Source of the DNA: Megamerina dolium
Taxonomy: Eukaryota > Arthropoda > Insecta > Diptera > Megamerinidae
Reading direction: 5' to 3'
Assembly: GCA_963854835.1 (NCBI GenBank)
Contig: OY978530.1
Coordinates: 32,498,695-32,562,694 of the forward strand
DNA length: 64,000 nucleotides
Below the pieces are notes generated by a model, which was not told where the DNA came from, searched no databases, and saw nothing but the letters and a program-made list of their open reading frames with translations. A program made the position numbers and the translations under genes. This document shows, piece after piece, positions 46,930-58,915 of this stretch (within the stretch, counting starts at the first letter, position 1; each line of letters opens with the position of its first letter).

Positions 46930-49300
46930 CCCCAAACGGGGCGAACTTAGGCTAAAAATAGGCCCATTGTGCTACCGTGCATCAATGAAGCTTTCTATTC
47001 TGCTCCCTCTGTTAAACGGAACCATTGCGATTTCCTAATGAGTAAAGCAATGTCCCCGACATCCATGGGTGCTAGCTCAGTGGTATCTGTAAAAAAGGCA
47101 CTCCCCAGTAGAGTGTGCCTCTACTGGGGAGTGCCCAGTTTAGGAAATGGTAAACAGTTTTCTCCTCTTCCTCGTCCTGGCAGCTACAACAAAAATCTTT
47201 GGCAGGTAAACCAAGCCTGGTAGCATGCCTACCCACAAGCCAGTGGCCCGTGAGTACAGCAACTACATTACTGATAGTTTTCCTACTCATTGACAATAGT
47301 GAACGAGTTCTTCTATTGTCAAGAGATGGCCAGACTTTCCTAGTAGTAACACAAGTGAGGTAATGTTGTGTGACAAGAAGCCTGCACGTTGCAAGATAAA
47401 TTCCTGCTTGATGGGATGGATAGACTTCTGGCAACCTAGTGCCCGATCTCGCCAATTCATCTGCCTCACAGTCATCCGCTAGCTTGTTAAGAGCTGAGCG
47501 GCATTTAAGGGAAAGTGCCAATTTGGCGAAAGTTCCTGTGAGAGATTTAATAGCAGTTTGGCTGTCGGTGTAGATATAATCATCCTTGAAAAATATTGTG
47601 TTACAGCGAAGCCACGTCGTCGCCTTCTATATAGCCATAAGCTCGGCTTCAAAAACGCTTCAAAGTCGAATAATCGGAATTTAAACTTAACGCGTAAGAA
47701 ATCAGAAAAGACGCCACCTCCTAACCTTCCCTCTAATTTGGAGCCGTTTGTGTACAATTGTACCGATTTAACTCCAGTTTCGATGACAATACCCCTATTC
47801 CATTCTTTCCTTGAGGATATATGGGTTGAGAATCTATTGTCAAAGCATGGTATGGGAATGGTATAGTCAATAGTATTCGGAATTGTAGTGCACTCCCCCA
47901 GGATCTTTGAATGACCGTATCCTGGTTGAGCCCAGCCTGAAGCCATATTAAGCATTATTGCTGATATGAGCGCCCTCTGCTTGCAAAATAGATCCACATG
48001 GAGTGATACCATAGTGAGTAGATTGCTTTTGACGGGGTGGTTCTTAGAGCACCTGTTGTCAACACTGCAGACGTCCTTTGAACCTTGTCCATTAACCGTC
48101 TGTGTACGTCCTTATTTAAGGATTACCACCAGACTATCACTCCGTAAAAAAGAATTTGTCTGACCACCGCGGAGTATAGCCATGATACGATTGTAGGACT
48201 TATCCCCCATCTTTTCCATATGGCTTTCTTACAGGAATAGAGTACTACTGTTACTTTACGAAGCCTTTCCTCCGTGTTTGGTTTCCAACTTAGTTTACTA
48301 TCTAAAGTTATACTTAAGTACTTCTCCTGTTCAGCTAGCTTTAGACTAGTTCTCCCAATTCTAGGTAAGGTAAAAATAGGTATTTTATGCTTTCTAGTAA
48401 AGAGGACTAGCTCAGGATTGATGGCCATACCAGAGTTTGAAGCCCATTTGGACAGGATTGATAAACCATTGTTAATCACTTCGGTGAGTGTATTCAAATA
48501 TTTTCTCGATGCCACAAGTGCCACGTCATCTGCCAGCCACCGCTTTGGAACCCGTGGCCTGTAATGATATCTGAAATTCATTGATGGTTAAGTTCCACAG
48601 AAGAGGCGATAACACACCCCCTCGTGGGGTGCTCTTAATCGCAAATCTACTAATAGATGATATACTCAATTTTGAGTTTATAACTCTTTGTCTTAGCAAG
48701 AGACTAATGAATCAAATAATAGGTTCATCCACCTTAAGCATAGTAAGAGAATATTCGACTGCTTCTGGATTTATGTTATTGAAGGCCCCCTCAATATCTA
48801 GAAAGGTGATCAGACTATATTCTTTGCATATATATTTCGATCGTCTGCATAAGTGAGTGGAGGGCTGTCTAAACGGATTTCCCTTTGTTATATGCATGTT
48901 GCAATGAAGAGATATTCTTAGCATTTAAGGACCCCTTTAAGTGCACATCTAGTAGTCTTTCAAAGGATTTTAATAAGAAGGATGATAGACTTATAGGTCT
49001 AAAATAACTTGACTTTGAGTGAGACGTTTAAACACCACGTTTACTTTTAGCCATGTCTTGGGGACATAGTATAGTCTTAGGCATGTGAAGCAGATTACCT
49101 CCAACCAAGGTATTGGAAGATCCGCACACTTCTACAACGTCAGCGAATATAAGACCATCAGGTCCTGGTGACTTGAATGGTTTAAAATTATTTATCGCCC
49201 AAGTAATATTTGTTTTATTGATTATTTTGTGCGAGACGTCGTAGGTATTATTATTAACAGGCCCTAATGCACTGCAACCAGATTTGATCTATTCTGCAGC
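46930..49300 (-). pseudogene. RNase H-bearing LINE, copy A (I/LOA-like)
   Basis: Minus strand, in order from the right: NFKPFKSPGPDGLIFADVVE (49180), LITFLDIEGAFNNINPEAVE (first RT Asp), GVLSPLLWNLT (48620), a catalytic box degraded to WLADDVALVAS, KYLSITLDSKLSWKPNTEER and the connection ending ILFYGVIVWW (48123). RNase H follows with VQLYTNGSKLEGRLGGGVFS (48012-47700), where the first catalytic Asp of YTDGS has become Asn. The C-terminal part has LADDCEADELARSG and CSCQDEEEEKTVYHFL (47521-47160). 5' truncated. Frame breaks throughout. A 15-bp hairpin lies at its 3' side. Confidence 0.78.
47099..47133. repeat. Perfect 15-bp inverted repeat
   Basis: CACTCCCCAGTAGAG (47099-47113) and CTCTACTGGGGAGTG (47119-47133) around the 5-base loop TGTGC. 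It sits in the C-terminal coding tail of LINE copy A, where the phrase GTLYWGV appears on both strands. Confidence 0.9.
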
Positions 49301-50178
49301 CTTTAGGTAACCCTAAATTTTCAGTCTTTTAATAAATTTCAGCACTTTGTTGGGTTCGTTATTTCGCAATTTATATGAAAGCACTGTACTATCAACAAAG
49401 TGGTTTATTCTTGGTCTGCCAAGAGCTTGGCATTCACAGAGAATGTGGTCCGAACTTTCGATGTCTAAGTTGTAGAATCTGCAGACATCAGCGTCAGATA
49501 GATCTAACTTCTTTAAGTGGTATCTGAGGCCGCAGTGTAATGTGAAATAACCACAAAGTATACGTAGGTCAGCTCTACCAACCGTGAGTATCATTTTAGA
49601 TATCCCTTTATTTAGGATTAGGGATTGTTTTGCTTGACGCTGCCCTGCACTATTGAGCCAGTGTTCTGCAAATTTCTTTGCCTTCCATTTCCTGATAACC
49701 TCCTTGGCGTGCAATCTAGCCAAGCCACAGAAGGGTTCAGGGCCGATCAGGGGATTTTTGGCGCCCATTTTGGCTACCTTATGTGCTATTTCGTTCCCCT
49801 CGTGTCCTTCATAGCCAGGTATTCACCTTAATACTCCAGTATTTAGGTTTGCTAGCTAATTTAGAAGGCTGAGGTATTCATCTACTAATTTAGAGGTGAT
49901 TATGAAAGCCTTTAAAGCTGCTTGGCTGATAATATATAAATGTGGGATTCCAGTATCTTTCTTCGAAGAATGGCATGAACTTCCGCTTGGAAAATTGTTA
50001 AGTAGAAACGCATTGGGATTGATCGTCTGAATTTGGGGTCATAAATTCCCGCACCGGTTCCACCATCTTCTACCTTCGACCCGTCCTTGTACTAGACTTG
50101 TGAGCCTTTCTTGAATGTGACTGAATCTTTCTTCCATGCGTCTCTTTCGCTTATAACGATTTCGAAGTGTCGGAAATA

Positions 50179-51250
50179 CAAGGTGTGACAATTATGTATT
50201 AAGACTGCCTCTAGAAAACACAATTAAAACACGATATCTGCTAATTTTTCGGTATATTTATTCGAAATATTCTCCTCCTGATTCAATCATCGATTTAATA
50301 GTGATTCAAACCCGTCTTCCAGCTCATTTTTCGGAATTGCCTCCAGTGCCCTCGTCTGAATGGCATGTATGGTCTGAATGTCATCAAAAAAGCATCCTTT
50401 CAACTTCAATTTCAGTTTTGGGAACAAAAAGAAGTCGCACGGTGCCAAATCAGGTGAATACGGCGGGTGATTCAACACACAGACCTGATTCCGAGCCAAA
50501 AATTGACGAACAATGAGTGCTGTGTGACTCGGTGCATTATCGTGCAACAGAGACCAAGTTTTTGCTATCGAAGACAGTGATGAGCATTGTTTTGAATTTT
50601 GATGGAACTTTTCGTGTTTTTTTTTTGGCTTGTGGTGATTTTTTTGATTTCCATTCCGCACTTTGACGCTTGATTTCTGGATCGTATTGGAAACACCATG
50701 TTTCATCACCCGTAACAATTGTTTTCGGGAATTTTAGATCATTTTCTGCAGCTGCAACCATGTCTCTAGAATGACTGACTCTGATTAATTTTTGGTCCTC
50801 GGTCAATGTGTGTGGAATAAATCTCCCGCAGACCTTTGTTTTGCCCAAATCCTCGTGAAGAATGAATCGGATAGTTTCTCTGTTGATGTTTAAGGCATCT
50901 TCCATCATTTTCACTGAAGCATTGCGGTCTTCTGTAATAAAATCACGAACTTTCTGAATCGTTTCCGACGTCCGCACTGAAATAGGCCTTCCTTCTTTTA
51001 TTTCATCTACCAGCGACTCTTTGCCATCCACAAACCGTTTATGCCATATAAAAACATTTGATGTCGATAAACAATGTTGATGATGTTGCATCATTCCGAA
51101 TGTTGCTGATGCACTTTTACCATGCGTGGAATTTAATGACCGCTCTTTGCTCCATGTTAAAATTTCAACATGAAACGAACACGTGTTTTGTAAAATGAAT
51201 GTCAATAAATATTAAATGTCAACGAAATGAGATGAAATTTTGACAGTTAG
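50179..51250 (-). mobile_element. mariner element nested in LINE copy B
   Basis: About 1072 bp between TA at 50177-50178 and TA at 51251-51252. Ends read CAAGGTGTGACAATT (left) and, inverted, CTAACTGTCAAAATT (right), matching at 10 of 15 positions. Removing the element and one TA lets the LINE frame run on without a gap, which fixes the borders. Confidence 0.85.
50287..51155 (-). pseudogene. mariner transposase, broken
   Basis: From ATG at 51155: MEQRAVIKFHA, a one-base shift, then GKSASATFGMMQHHQ, VFIWHKRFVDGKESLVDEIK, INRETIRFILHEDLGKTKVC, the first catalytic Asp in VTGDETWCFQYDPEIKRQS and MLITVFDSKNLV followed by a stop. After a short gap it resumes with the second Asp in WSLLHDNAPSHTALIVRQFL and the third in YSPDLAPCDFFLFPKLKLKL, ending at a stop at 50287. 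All three Asp of the D,D34D set survive, but two frame breaks make it inactive. Its length is close to the 345-residue family norm. Confidence 0.85.
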
Positions 51251-52632
51251 TAGAGGAAAGTTGAAGCTTCAAAACGCATGTGCTCACAGATAGATCGCGC
51301 TTGGTTGCTTAGATATGCCTCGAGTCTTAATATATAATTGTCCCACTTGTATGATATTTTTGGAGGGATATGAAAAAGTACCGTAGCGTCGGTGGGACAA
51401 GTTTTCATTGCCCCCGTGATGCCAACACAAGTGAGACGAAACAGCTTATTAAGTTCTGTTGCTGCCTTAATTTGTCTAACTCTTGGACACCATGCGAAAT
51501 TTGCATAAGTTACAATCGGTTTTATGACCGTGGTGAAAGTCCAGTATGTCATATCGGGATTTAACCCCCATGTTTTTCCAAAAGGCCTTGAACAGGCAAA
51601 GAATGCTCTGGTAGCTTTGGTATTGACTTTCTTTAAATGCAAAATCCATGTTACCGTTTTGTCTAGGATTACTCCTAGATAGTTCGCTTCATTGGAGAAT
51701 TGTAAAGTAGTACCATTGAATGTTGGACCTAATAAGTTAATATTCCTTTTCCTTGTGAATGGCACTAGTGCAGTTTTCAGTGGATTGATGGTAAGTCCCT
51801 TTTCTTTGCACCCTTTTAGTAATATATGTTAGGGCCTATTGCATACGTTCCGATGTCATGCCAGCCCACTATATATACTACTAAGTTATCTGTGTAGTAG
51901 TAAATCCTAAATTGTTTAGTTTGTGGAGTTCATCTATAACTTAAGTCCACAGAAGAGGAGAGATGACGTCCTCTTGAGGGCACCCTCTTGTGGCTATGGT
52001 AGACTTTAGTCATCCACCAAGTTCGACACTAATTGTTCTAGATTTGAGCATGGATAAGATCCATCTGATTATAAGTGGCGATACTTCTTTTAGACAGAGG
52101 GCATTATTAATGGCCTCATATGAAGTGTTGTCAAAAGCTCGGATATATCAATGAATGCACACAGAGCTATTTACATGAATTCAATAGGCTTTTAAGGAAA
52201 AATGAGCTGAGACTAATAGGTCTGTAGGATTTAGGCAATTGATCTGATTTTTTCCCTGCTTTTGGAAGAAACTCCACCTTGACCTCCGCCCATCTTTTTG
52301 GTATATGGCCTAAGAGTATACTAGCTCTGTATAGTTGGGTCAGTGAAGGGACTATGGATCTAGCTCCTTGCTGTGGTAAACAAGGGTAGATCCCATCCGG
52401 CTCTGGAGATTTGTATGGATTAAAGGATGAAATAGCCCATTGTACCCGTTTATTATGGAACATTCTTTACACTAGTTTTCTGCCTTTAGTTTTGGTGTTG
52501 ATAACTCTATCAACTAGTGTTGGATGCCCAGAGAACAAAGAATTACCCGGGAAGTGGGTATCCAGTGCACGTTCCATATGACTTTTTAAGGGTACATATG
52601 CCATTTGAGTAATCTTTTCAGGGTGTTTGGTA

Positions 52633-52815
52633 TCATAAAGCGTAAACCCATTTATTGAAAAATTACATATTATGAATGGGTTAAAACTTGTAAAAATACA
52701 TCGTATTTTGAAATTTAAACAATCAAATTGGTTAAAGAATCACGTCGATCGTAATACATATTATAAAAACCTTAAAAAAAAATGTGTTCGAAACAAATTT
52801 GTTTAAACAAAGCGT
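52633..52815. other. Short AT-rich spacer
   Basis: AT-rich DNA between LINE copy B and a gypsy Gag fragment; nothing recognised. Confidence 0.4.
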
Positions 52816-53750
52816 TGCAATGGCTCCAGAGCAGGGACTCTCTCAAAAACACTACGTAGGAAACCACAACCATGACCGAATAACCACATCCACCCGGGTT
52901 GGGGTTTACACACTAAAAAAAGAAGGCTTACAATTACAAATGCAGTATCACGATCTATCAACAGAAGGAGGAGTTAAAGATTGCCGACAGCGGCTGAGTA
53001 GTTACGCGAAAGAACATCAAGCCAGGCAGACCATTGCTGAAACCGATGCCGGACTAGCTCCATCGGTTAATGTCACCATACCTCCATTAAATTCATTGCC
53101 AGTTGTGTCGGTAAATATAGCACCACCATTGCCTACTTCATTACCGGGTTACGAAGTAATGCATACAGTACAACGCTGGGGGCTAATATTCGATGGCAAG
53201 AGAAATTTTTTCGAATTAATTGAGCATATTGAAGAATTAGCGGACTGGTACTTGACATCGTTCGATAGGTTACTTTTGCCAATGAACGAATTATGCCACC
53301 ACAGAGCTAGACATTGCCATAAGAGAGAGACCGTGCACAATTGGCAGGAATTTAGGGAGGCAGCCATGCGATTCTTCCTGCCACCGTGATATATACATCG
53401 GCTAGAAGACGATATCGCTAGACGGAGACAAGGGCCACGCGAAAAAGCGAAATAATTTATAAGGAGTTTCATGGCACTGACACTGCAATACCCGCGACTA
53501 AAATGGGAATGTCATCTAGAACGTGTATATGACGGGCTACGGCCAGAGTATCAGCTGTACATAAAACGATGTGAGTTCGACGATATCGATATGTTAATGG
53601 CACTCGCGGGTGAATACTATCATATTGGTGCAGAAGAATTACGACGAAACAGGCCACACCCTACTAATGCATTGAGTCAAAAGGGCACACACAAGCACAC
53701 AGCGATACATATGGTGAGAGAAGGACAACACAATGAGGAGTTACACCCTG
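52816..53750 (+). pseudogene. Gag fragment of a third gypsy lineage
   Basis: Open from MAPEQGLSQKHYVGNHNHDR to a stop at 53389. An SAP-like segment (YTLKKEGLQLQMQYHDLSTE, QRLSSYAKEHQA) is followed by a capsid-type domain (VQRWGLIFDGKRNFFELIEH, ELADWYL, REAAMRFFLPP). After a frame break the next part reads LERVYDGLRPEYQLYIKRCE then FDDIDMLMALAGEYYHIGA (53471-53650). No zinc knuckle, pol or LTR is present. It differs from the Gags of the two complete gypsy elements in the window. It is cut at about 53768 by an RTE 3' end. Confidence 0.7.
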
Positions 53751-53767
53751 ATTACCGGATATATCCC

Positions 53768-55860
53768 AACATAACTTACTTACTTATGTGGCCATAACAA
53801 CCGAGTATTGATTTAGGCCGAAAAGAACAGAACAAGAACAGCATTACTGCTGTTAATGCTGGTTCCAAGATAGATAAAGTCCTTCAAAATTTCAAAAGCA
53901 TAGTTATCAACAGTGCCGTGCTGTCCAAGAAGCAGGGCGTCCTTTTTTGTTGATACTAGGTACTTCGTCTTGCCATCGTTCACAGTGAGACCCATCCGAC
54001 GCGACTGTCTTTCCAAATCTGCGAATGCTGCACTGATTGCTAGCGCGTTAATGTCGATTATGTCAATATCGTCGGCATACGCTAACAGCATGACACTTTT
54101 GTTGAAGATAGTGCCATTATGCCGCAGATCAGCAGCTCGTATTATTTTCTCCATAATAAGATGGAAGAAGTCGCACGATAACGAATCACCTTGTCTGAAA
54201 CCCCGTTCGGTATTAAACGGTGCGGAGAGGTCCTTCCCAATTTTTACTGCACAACGGGAGTTATGCAGTGTTATTCTACAAAGTCGAATGAGCTTTGCAG
54301 GAATACCGAACTCAGACATTGTTGCGTAGAGGTAATCCCTTACCGGAATGTCGAAAGTAGCTTTGTAATCAACAAATAGGTGGTGTGTGTCGATCTGTTT
54401 TTCTTGTGTCTTCTCCAGGATTTGGCGCAGTGTGAAAATTTGGTCGATGGTAGATTTACCAGGTCTGAAGCCACACTGATAAGGTCCAATCAGATTGTTG
54501 AGCATAGGCTTCAACTTTTCACACAAATCGCTCGGTAGGACCTTGTATGCGATGCTCAGGAGACTTATTCCACGGTAGTTGGCGCAAATTGTGGGGTCTC
54601 CGTTTTTATGTACAGGACAGAGAACACTGAGCCTTCAATCATCAGGCATGCTTTCATCCAACCATATTCTGCTTATGAGCTGGTGTATGCTGATGAGCAG
54701 TTCATCGCCTCCAGTCTAAACAACTCAGTAGGCCGCCATCAGCACCTGCAGCTTTGTTGTATTTCAGCCTAGATATGGCCTCTCTCACCTTGTCATGGTC
54801 GGGGGATGGAACATCTATACCATCATCCGTGATTGTGGAATTCGGAAGATCTCCACTGGCGGGATTGTTCTAGGCGTAACCATTCAATAACGTGGAGAAG
54901 TGTTCTCTCCATAAGCTAAGTACACTCTGGACTTCTGTAACCAGATTCCCATTGTTCCCACCACAGGAAGAGGCTCCAGGGCTTAAACCGCCACTCAAAC
55001 GTGTTCTAGTGGATTTTCCGAATGGATTTTCTGAATTTTCCGACGGTTGGACCAAAATTACCTTCCTTGTCCACCCTGGCATTGAAGTCGCCAACCACGA
55101 TTTTGATATCCTGTCGGGGGCAACGGCTTCAAACTTCTTCGAGGCGCTGAAAGAAGCTCTCTTTGGTCGAATTGTCCTTCTCATCCGTCGGAGCGTGGGC
55201 ACATATTAAGGTTATGTTAAAAACTTTTGCCTTATTGCGGATTGTTGGAAACTCATTCACCCTAATTCTTACTGGCAACAAATCCACATCCGAGTTGTGT
55301 CTTTGCGCATGGCAATTGCAATATATATCACAGGATGCTCTTTTAGACCAACCCTGTCCCGTTCATCGGACATCAACCAGCTGGGTAGAGTCACTTTTCC
55401 TATAGAGGGACCGGACCTTCCAGGTGCATATCCGTAAATCGTGGTCCTTATTTCCTTTGCGGGAGTCATCAACAAAAGGGGTAGTCCTTATCCGAGGCAC
55501 CATGTGATTTTTAATTGGGTGATAGTTTTCATGTGGTGCCTCCTAAGCCCGACGCACAACCTCTAACCGAGGAGGTTTTCGCCACACACTTTAGCCGCCT
55601 CCTATCGGGTGCCAGAAAAACGTAGCCCGGTGGTCGCTACGTGGAGGACCCCTCTTAAAAAATGAAGGTGACATCACATAGCAAGCAGAACTAGCTACAT
55701 GATGGCACCCTCATTACAGAGTGAAGGTGTCATCACATAGCACACAGAACAAACTACATGACGTCCAGTGAGTTGACTTGTGATGAGTTCAACAAGGAGA
55801 GCGCTAGCCCCACCCGACTGAGGCAGTTAGACACGTTACCTTGCAAAAACATCACCAGAT
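53768..55860 (-). pseudogene. RTE-like LINE, internally deleted copy
   Basis: Its 3' end at 53772 shows the inverse (ACTT)n tail and TGTGGCCATAAC. The RT is well kept (YQCGFRPGKSTIDQIFTLRQ, HHLFVDYKATFD, RGFRQGDSLSCDFFHLIMEK) with an intact catalytic box LLAYADDIDIID. The C-terminal domain after SSNAV is deleted and joined straight to the 3' UTR. Upstream, the linker is damaged (54600-55010) and joined to an endonuclease remnant (55030-55500). The 5' leader at 55530-55860 is collinear with that of the longest copy (61320-61640), including ACACGTTACCTTGC. Confidence 0.85.
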
Positions 55861-56545
55861 CACCACCAGTGCATATGGAACACAATTTTCCATTTTCTAG
55901 ATCATACTTATGTCCTGTAGATACAATGAAATGAATTGTAAAGTCACTCTCAAAGATTCAGCAAGCTCCTACCTAAATGGAAATTTAATGTTTATCTAAA
56001 TTGAAATTTTGCAAATTACCTTTTTTTCCCAATACTATCATGAACAGACATGTAAATCTCTATGTCAATAGTAGGCCACTTAATAGGTATGCAAGAGGTC
56101 AAGAGAAAGGGAGAGGGAGGTACATGTCTAAATAAACAGAACGCTGCCTAATACGCAGTAAATCGATTTATTATTAATTGCTCGATACACCTCAAACAGA
56201 TCGCACGCTCATATAAATTAAACATATTTGTATATTTCTCTGGTTGTGTGGTTTACATCAATGAAAATAGTTTATAGTTTAGTTTAACAACATTATTTGT
56301 AGTTCATGTATTTCACTAGTATTTAATAATTTGCAATAATTTAAATATTAACGTTCATGAAGTGCACTCTACTCTTCTCAGTGAAATTTAAATTTTTTTT
56401 TACTTAATTAAAATGATTAAGTAATTATAATATTTATTTAATGTTGTGGTTTCCTGTCTGAAAGTTGGCTATTATGTTTAACGATTAGTACAATACCATG
56501 ACGTCATTTAATGTTTTCTTTGTTTCTTCTTGCGTCGCACATCGC
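55861..56545. other. AT-rich spacer, no gene seen
   Basis: AT-rich DNA without repeats matched elsewhere in the window and without a coding signal. TAAAGAGGGAGAGGG-like purine runs occur near 56100. Confidence 0.4.
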
Positions 56546-58470
56546 GCCGGCCTTGCACTTGTGCAAGAGAAGATGAAAACTCTCGTCCCAAAATTGACAA
56601 AACACAGATCACCTCATACAAACCAATATCTATTAACCCATGCGTTGCGAAAGTTCTGGATAGAATCATAGCGAATAGGTTGTGGTGATTCGTTAGAAAT
56701 AAAAAACTCATTCATAATAGACACATTGTATTCAAAAAAGGCATTTTGGTTACGACGCTTTATTATACGCATACCTCCTGAATGCCAACTCCTTGTCTGC
56801 AAAGAAACACATATCCATAATTTCGCTTGATTTTGCTAAAGTTTTCGACAGAATAGAAATTCATTCAATAATTGAACAGTTACAGAAATGTAAATATGGG
56901 CCACGAATCTGCAGCTATATCAAATATTTCATGACCAACAGAAATATACGGGTTAAGGTAGATAACATTTTATGGACAGTCAAAGAATCTTAAATGAGAT
57001 ACCGCAATGCGCACCCCTTTCGCTAATACTATTTTTAATAGCTTACAATTAACTATCGTAAACCTAAGCCCGCTATTTCAGGATATTAAAACCTGGTGTA
57101 CATACTCTGGTGTTACGCACTCTATTCCAAAATGTATACATCTGTACGTCTGTCTGAAACACAATTGTGCATCCATAATACTTAGTAACAACATTCAATT
57201 GAATAGCAACTTAACAACTTAAGAATTCGGTGAATTGTTTTTAATAAAAGATACAAATACACATTCAGGAAAATCTTGCTCAACGCCTTAATATAATAAA
57301 GTGCTTCTCAAGCTCTAAATTCAATTGCAACGCGTTTACTCTCATAAACATTAGAAAGGCGCTACTCATTTCCAAAATAGATTTTGGTCCCACCATATTC
57401 ATGTTCATGACATAAAGTACAATGAGAAAGCTAAATACCATTTTAAACGCACCACTAAGAGCAGCGTTTGGAGCGTACAGAAAAACACCGGTGAAAAACA
57501 TGCTTTTTGAAACTTGCATAGCTCCCATCGAAATAAAAAGGGACTACTTAATGACCAAAACTAATTAACATTCTTATGAACAGCAATGATACTCCACTTT
57601 TGAAAATCATAAAAATAAAATAAATATGTGTCACTTAAAGCCCCCATGGGGTCATTGGCCGAACTGCTATTCCATTACATTTTGTTCGTGTTAAATTTTG
57701 GACAGCATTAGAAGGGACCTACTTATTTTAGCCGGTTTCGAACGGCAAAATTATTGCGATATCACTTTTTCTGAGCTTTGTCGCATATTACCAACCACCA
57801 TGGCAACTCATTAATAACTAATACCTCAGTTCGAAAATACTGCAAATCCCAAATATATATCCTGCAGAAATTATTGCAATAATGACTGCAGTAAACTTTG
57901 TTAATAATAATCGGGGAAAATTTGGAATTTACTTTGAATCTCTCTCATCAATGGAAGCAATATGCAACCCAGAAAACTATAACTATTACCCCTCCCTCAT
58001 AGGAGGAATACTGACAGACAAACACTCCAAACTAATACTTATCTAGATTCCAGCACATGTAACATTAAAGGGAACGAACAGCTAAATTTGCCATTTCAGT
58101 ACCAGTAATAAATACCGTAACCGTATGCTTTAACAACATAAACAATTTCCTCAAAACTAAATACACAAAAATACACAAAATTCAAGCTTGGCAGAAACGC
58201 TCAGCATGGTACAAACAAATCAACACCCAGAAAGCAACTCTCCCCGATTACGCAAAATAACATTTTAATGACATACCCCTTTTTAGATTAGACATAGTGA
58301 AATACACAAGAATACGACACACTAATTAAACACATCAACATTTAATAGACAATAATCAGTGATACATGCCCATACTCTAACACATCACCAAGAACCATAT
58401 CCTATTATCTTGCACTTCCTTTAACAATCACAGAAATCTCATCTTCCATAATGACAATCCCATCCAATTG
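56546..58470 (+). pseudogene. Decayed LINE with RT and RNase H (jockey/I-type), split by a SINE
   Basis: Plus strand. YKPISINPCVAKVLDRIIAN (56620), KHISIISLDFAKVFDRIEIH (first RT Asp) with CKYGPRICSYIKYFMTNRNI (56800-56940), then SIPKCIHLYVCLKHNCASII after a large loss that includes the catalytic YADD block. A SINE lies at 57609-57786. Beyond it is RNase H: AEIIAIMTAVNFVNNNRGKF, SLSSMEAICNPENYNYYPSL and LTDKHSKLILI.IPAHVTLK, where the WIPAH Trp codon is a stop. Further cysteine-rich tail phrases run to 58440. Many stops. The end merges into a (TA)n tract. Confidence 0.7.
57609..57786 (-). mobile_element. tRNA-derived SINE, copy 9 (5' truncated, diverged)
   Basis: Minus copy with an (AAAT)n tail, then GTGTCACTTAAAGCCC and CCTACTTATTTTAGCCGG. 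It stops at GAGCTTTGTCGCATA, so the tRNA head and half the body are absent. It sits between the RT and RNase H parts of a decayed LINE. Confidence 0.8.
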
Positions 58471-58472
58471 AT

Positions 58473-58473
<1 letters not shown>

Positions 58474-58532
<59 letters not shown>

Positions 58533-58533
58533 G

Positions 58534-58591
<58 letters not shown>
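58474..58591. repeat. (TA)n microsatellite at the RTE 3' end
   Basis: About 118 bp of TA with GTA interruptions, directly continuing the (AAGT)n tail of the RTE copy to its right. Confidence 0.95.
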
Positions 58592-58594
<3 letters not shown>

Positions 58595-58631
58595 TTACTT
58601 ACTTATGTGGCCATAACAACCGAATATCGAT

Positions 58632-58905
58632 TTAGGCCGAAAATAACATGCTTCGCCAGCCATCTCTGTTCTTCGCTAGCTGGCGCCAGTTAGAAATTCC
58701 AAGCGCCGTCAGGTTCTCCAGTACTTGGTCTTTCCACCGGAGGTTTGGTCTTCCTCTTTTGCGTCGTCTTCCAGCGGGTTCCGAATATAACACCTTCTTA
58801 GCTGGAGCGTGTTCTTCCATTCGCTCGACATGACCTAGCCAGCGCAGCCGCTGGATTTTGATACGCTTTACTATGTCAATATCGGCATACAGCTCGTACA
58901 GCTCA
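58632..58905 (-). pseudogene. RTE C-terminal domain after the deletion
   Basis: Frame [40 protein letters not shown], then EPAGRRRKRGRPNLRWKDQV and [18 protein letters not shown], ending at a stop at 58632. The GRPNLRWKD...R..W phrase is the conserved end of RTE proteins. It is out of frame with the upstream RT because of the deletion. Confidence 0.85.
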
Positions 58906-58915
58906 TGGTTGTACC

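Larger units (their letters stand above)
49313..52632 (-). pseudogene. RNase H-bearing LINE, copy B (I/LOA-like), split by a mariner
   Basis: From the right: MERALDTHFPGNSLFSGHPT (52580), AISSFNPYKSPEPDGIYPCL and GHIPKRWAEVKVEFLPKAGK (52463-52167), a decayed palm (51830-52160), then an open stretch with ANYLGVILDKTVTWILHLKK and RLTCVGITGAMKTCPTDATV (51765-51250). A mariner sits at 50179-51250. RNase H resumes with YKDGSKVEDGGTGAGIYD near 50100, and the C-terminus holds RILCGYFTLHCGLRYHLKKL and CRFYNLDIESSDHILCECQA (49768-49313). The catalytic FADD/YADD box is not recovered. It lies head to tail with copy A and looks like a different family member. Confidence 0.8.

Noticed and set aside
47067..47083. 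A-box-like GGTGCTAGCTCAGTGG suggesting another SINE copy
   Set aside because: No B box or SINE body follows; it lies in the 3' part of a LINE.
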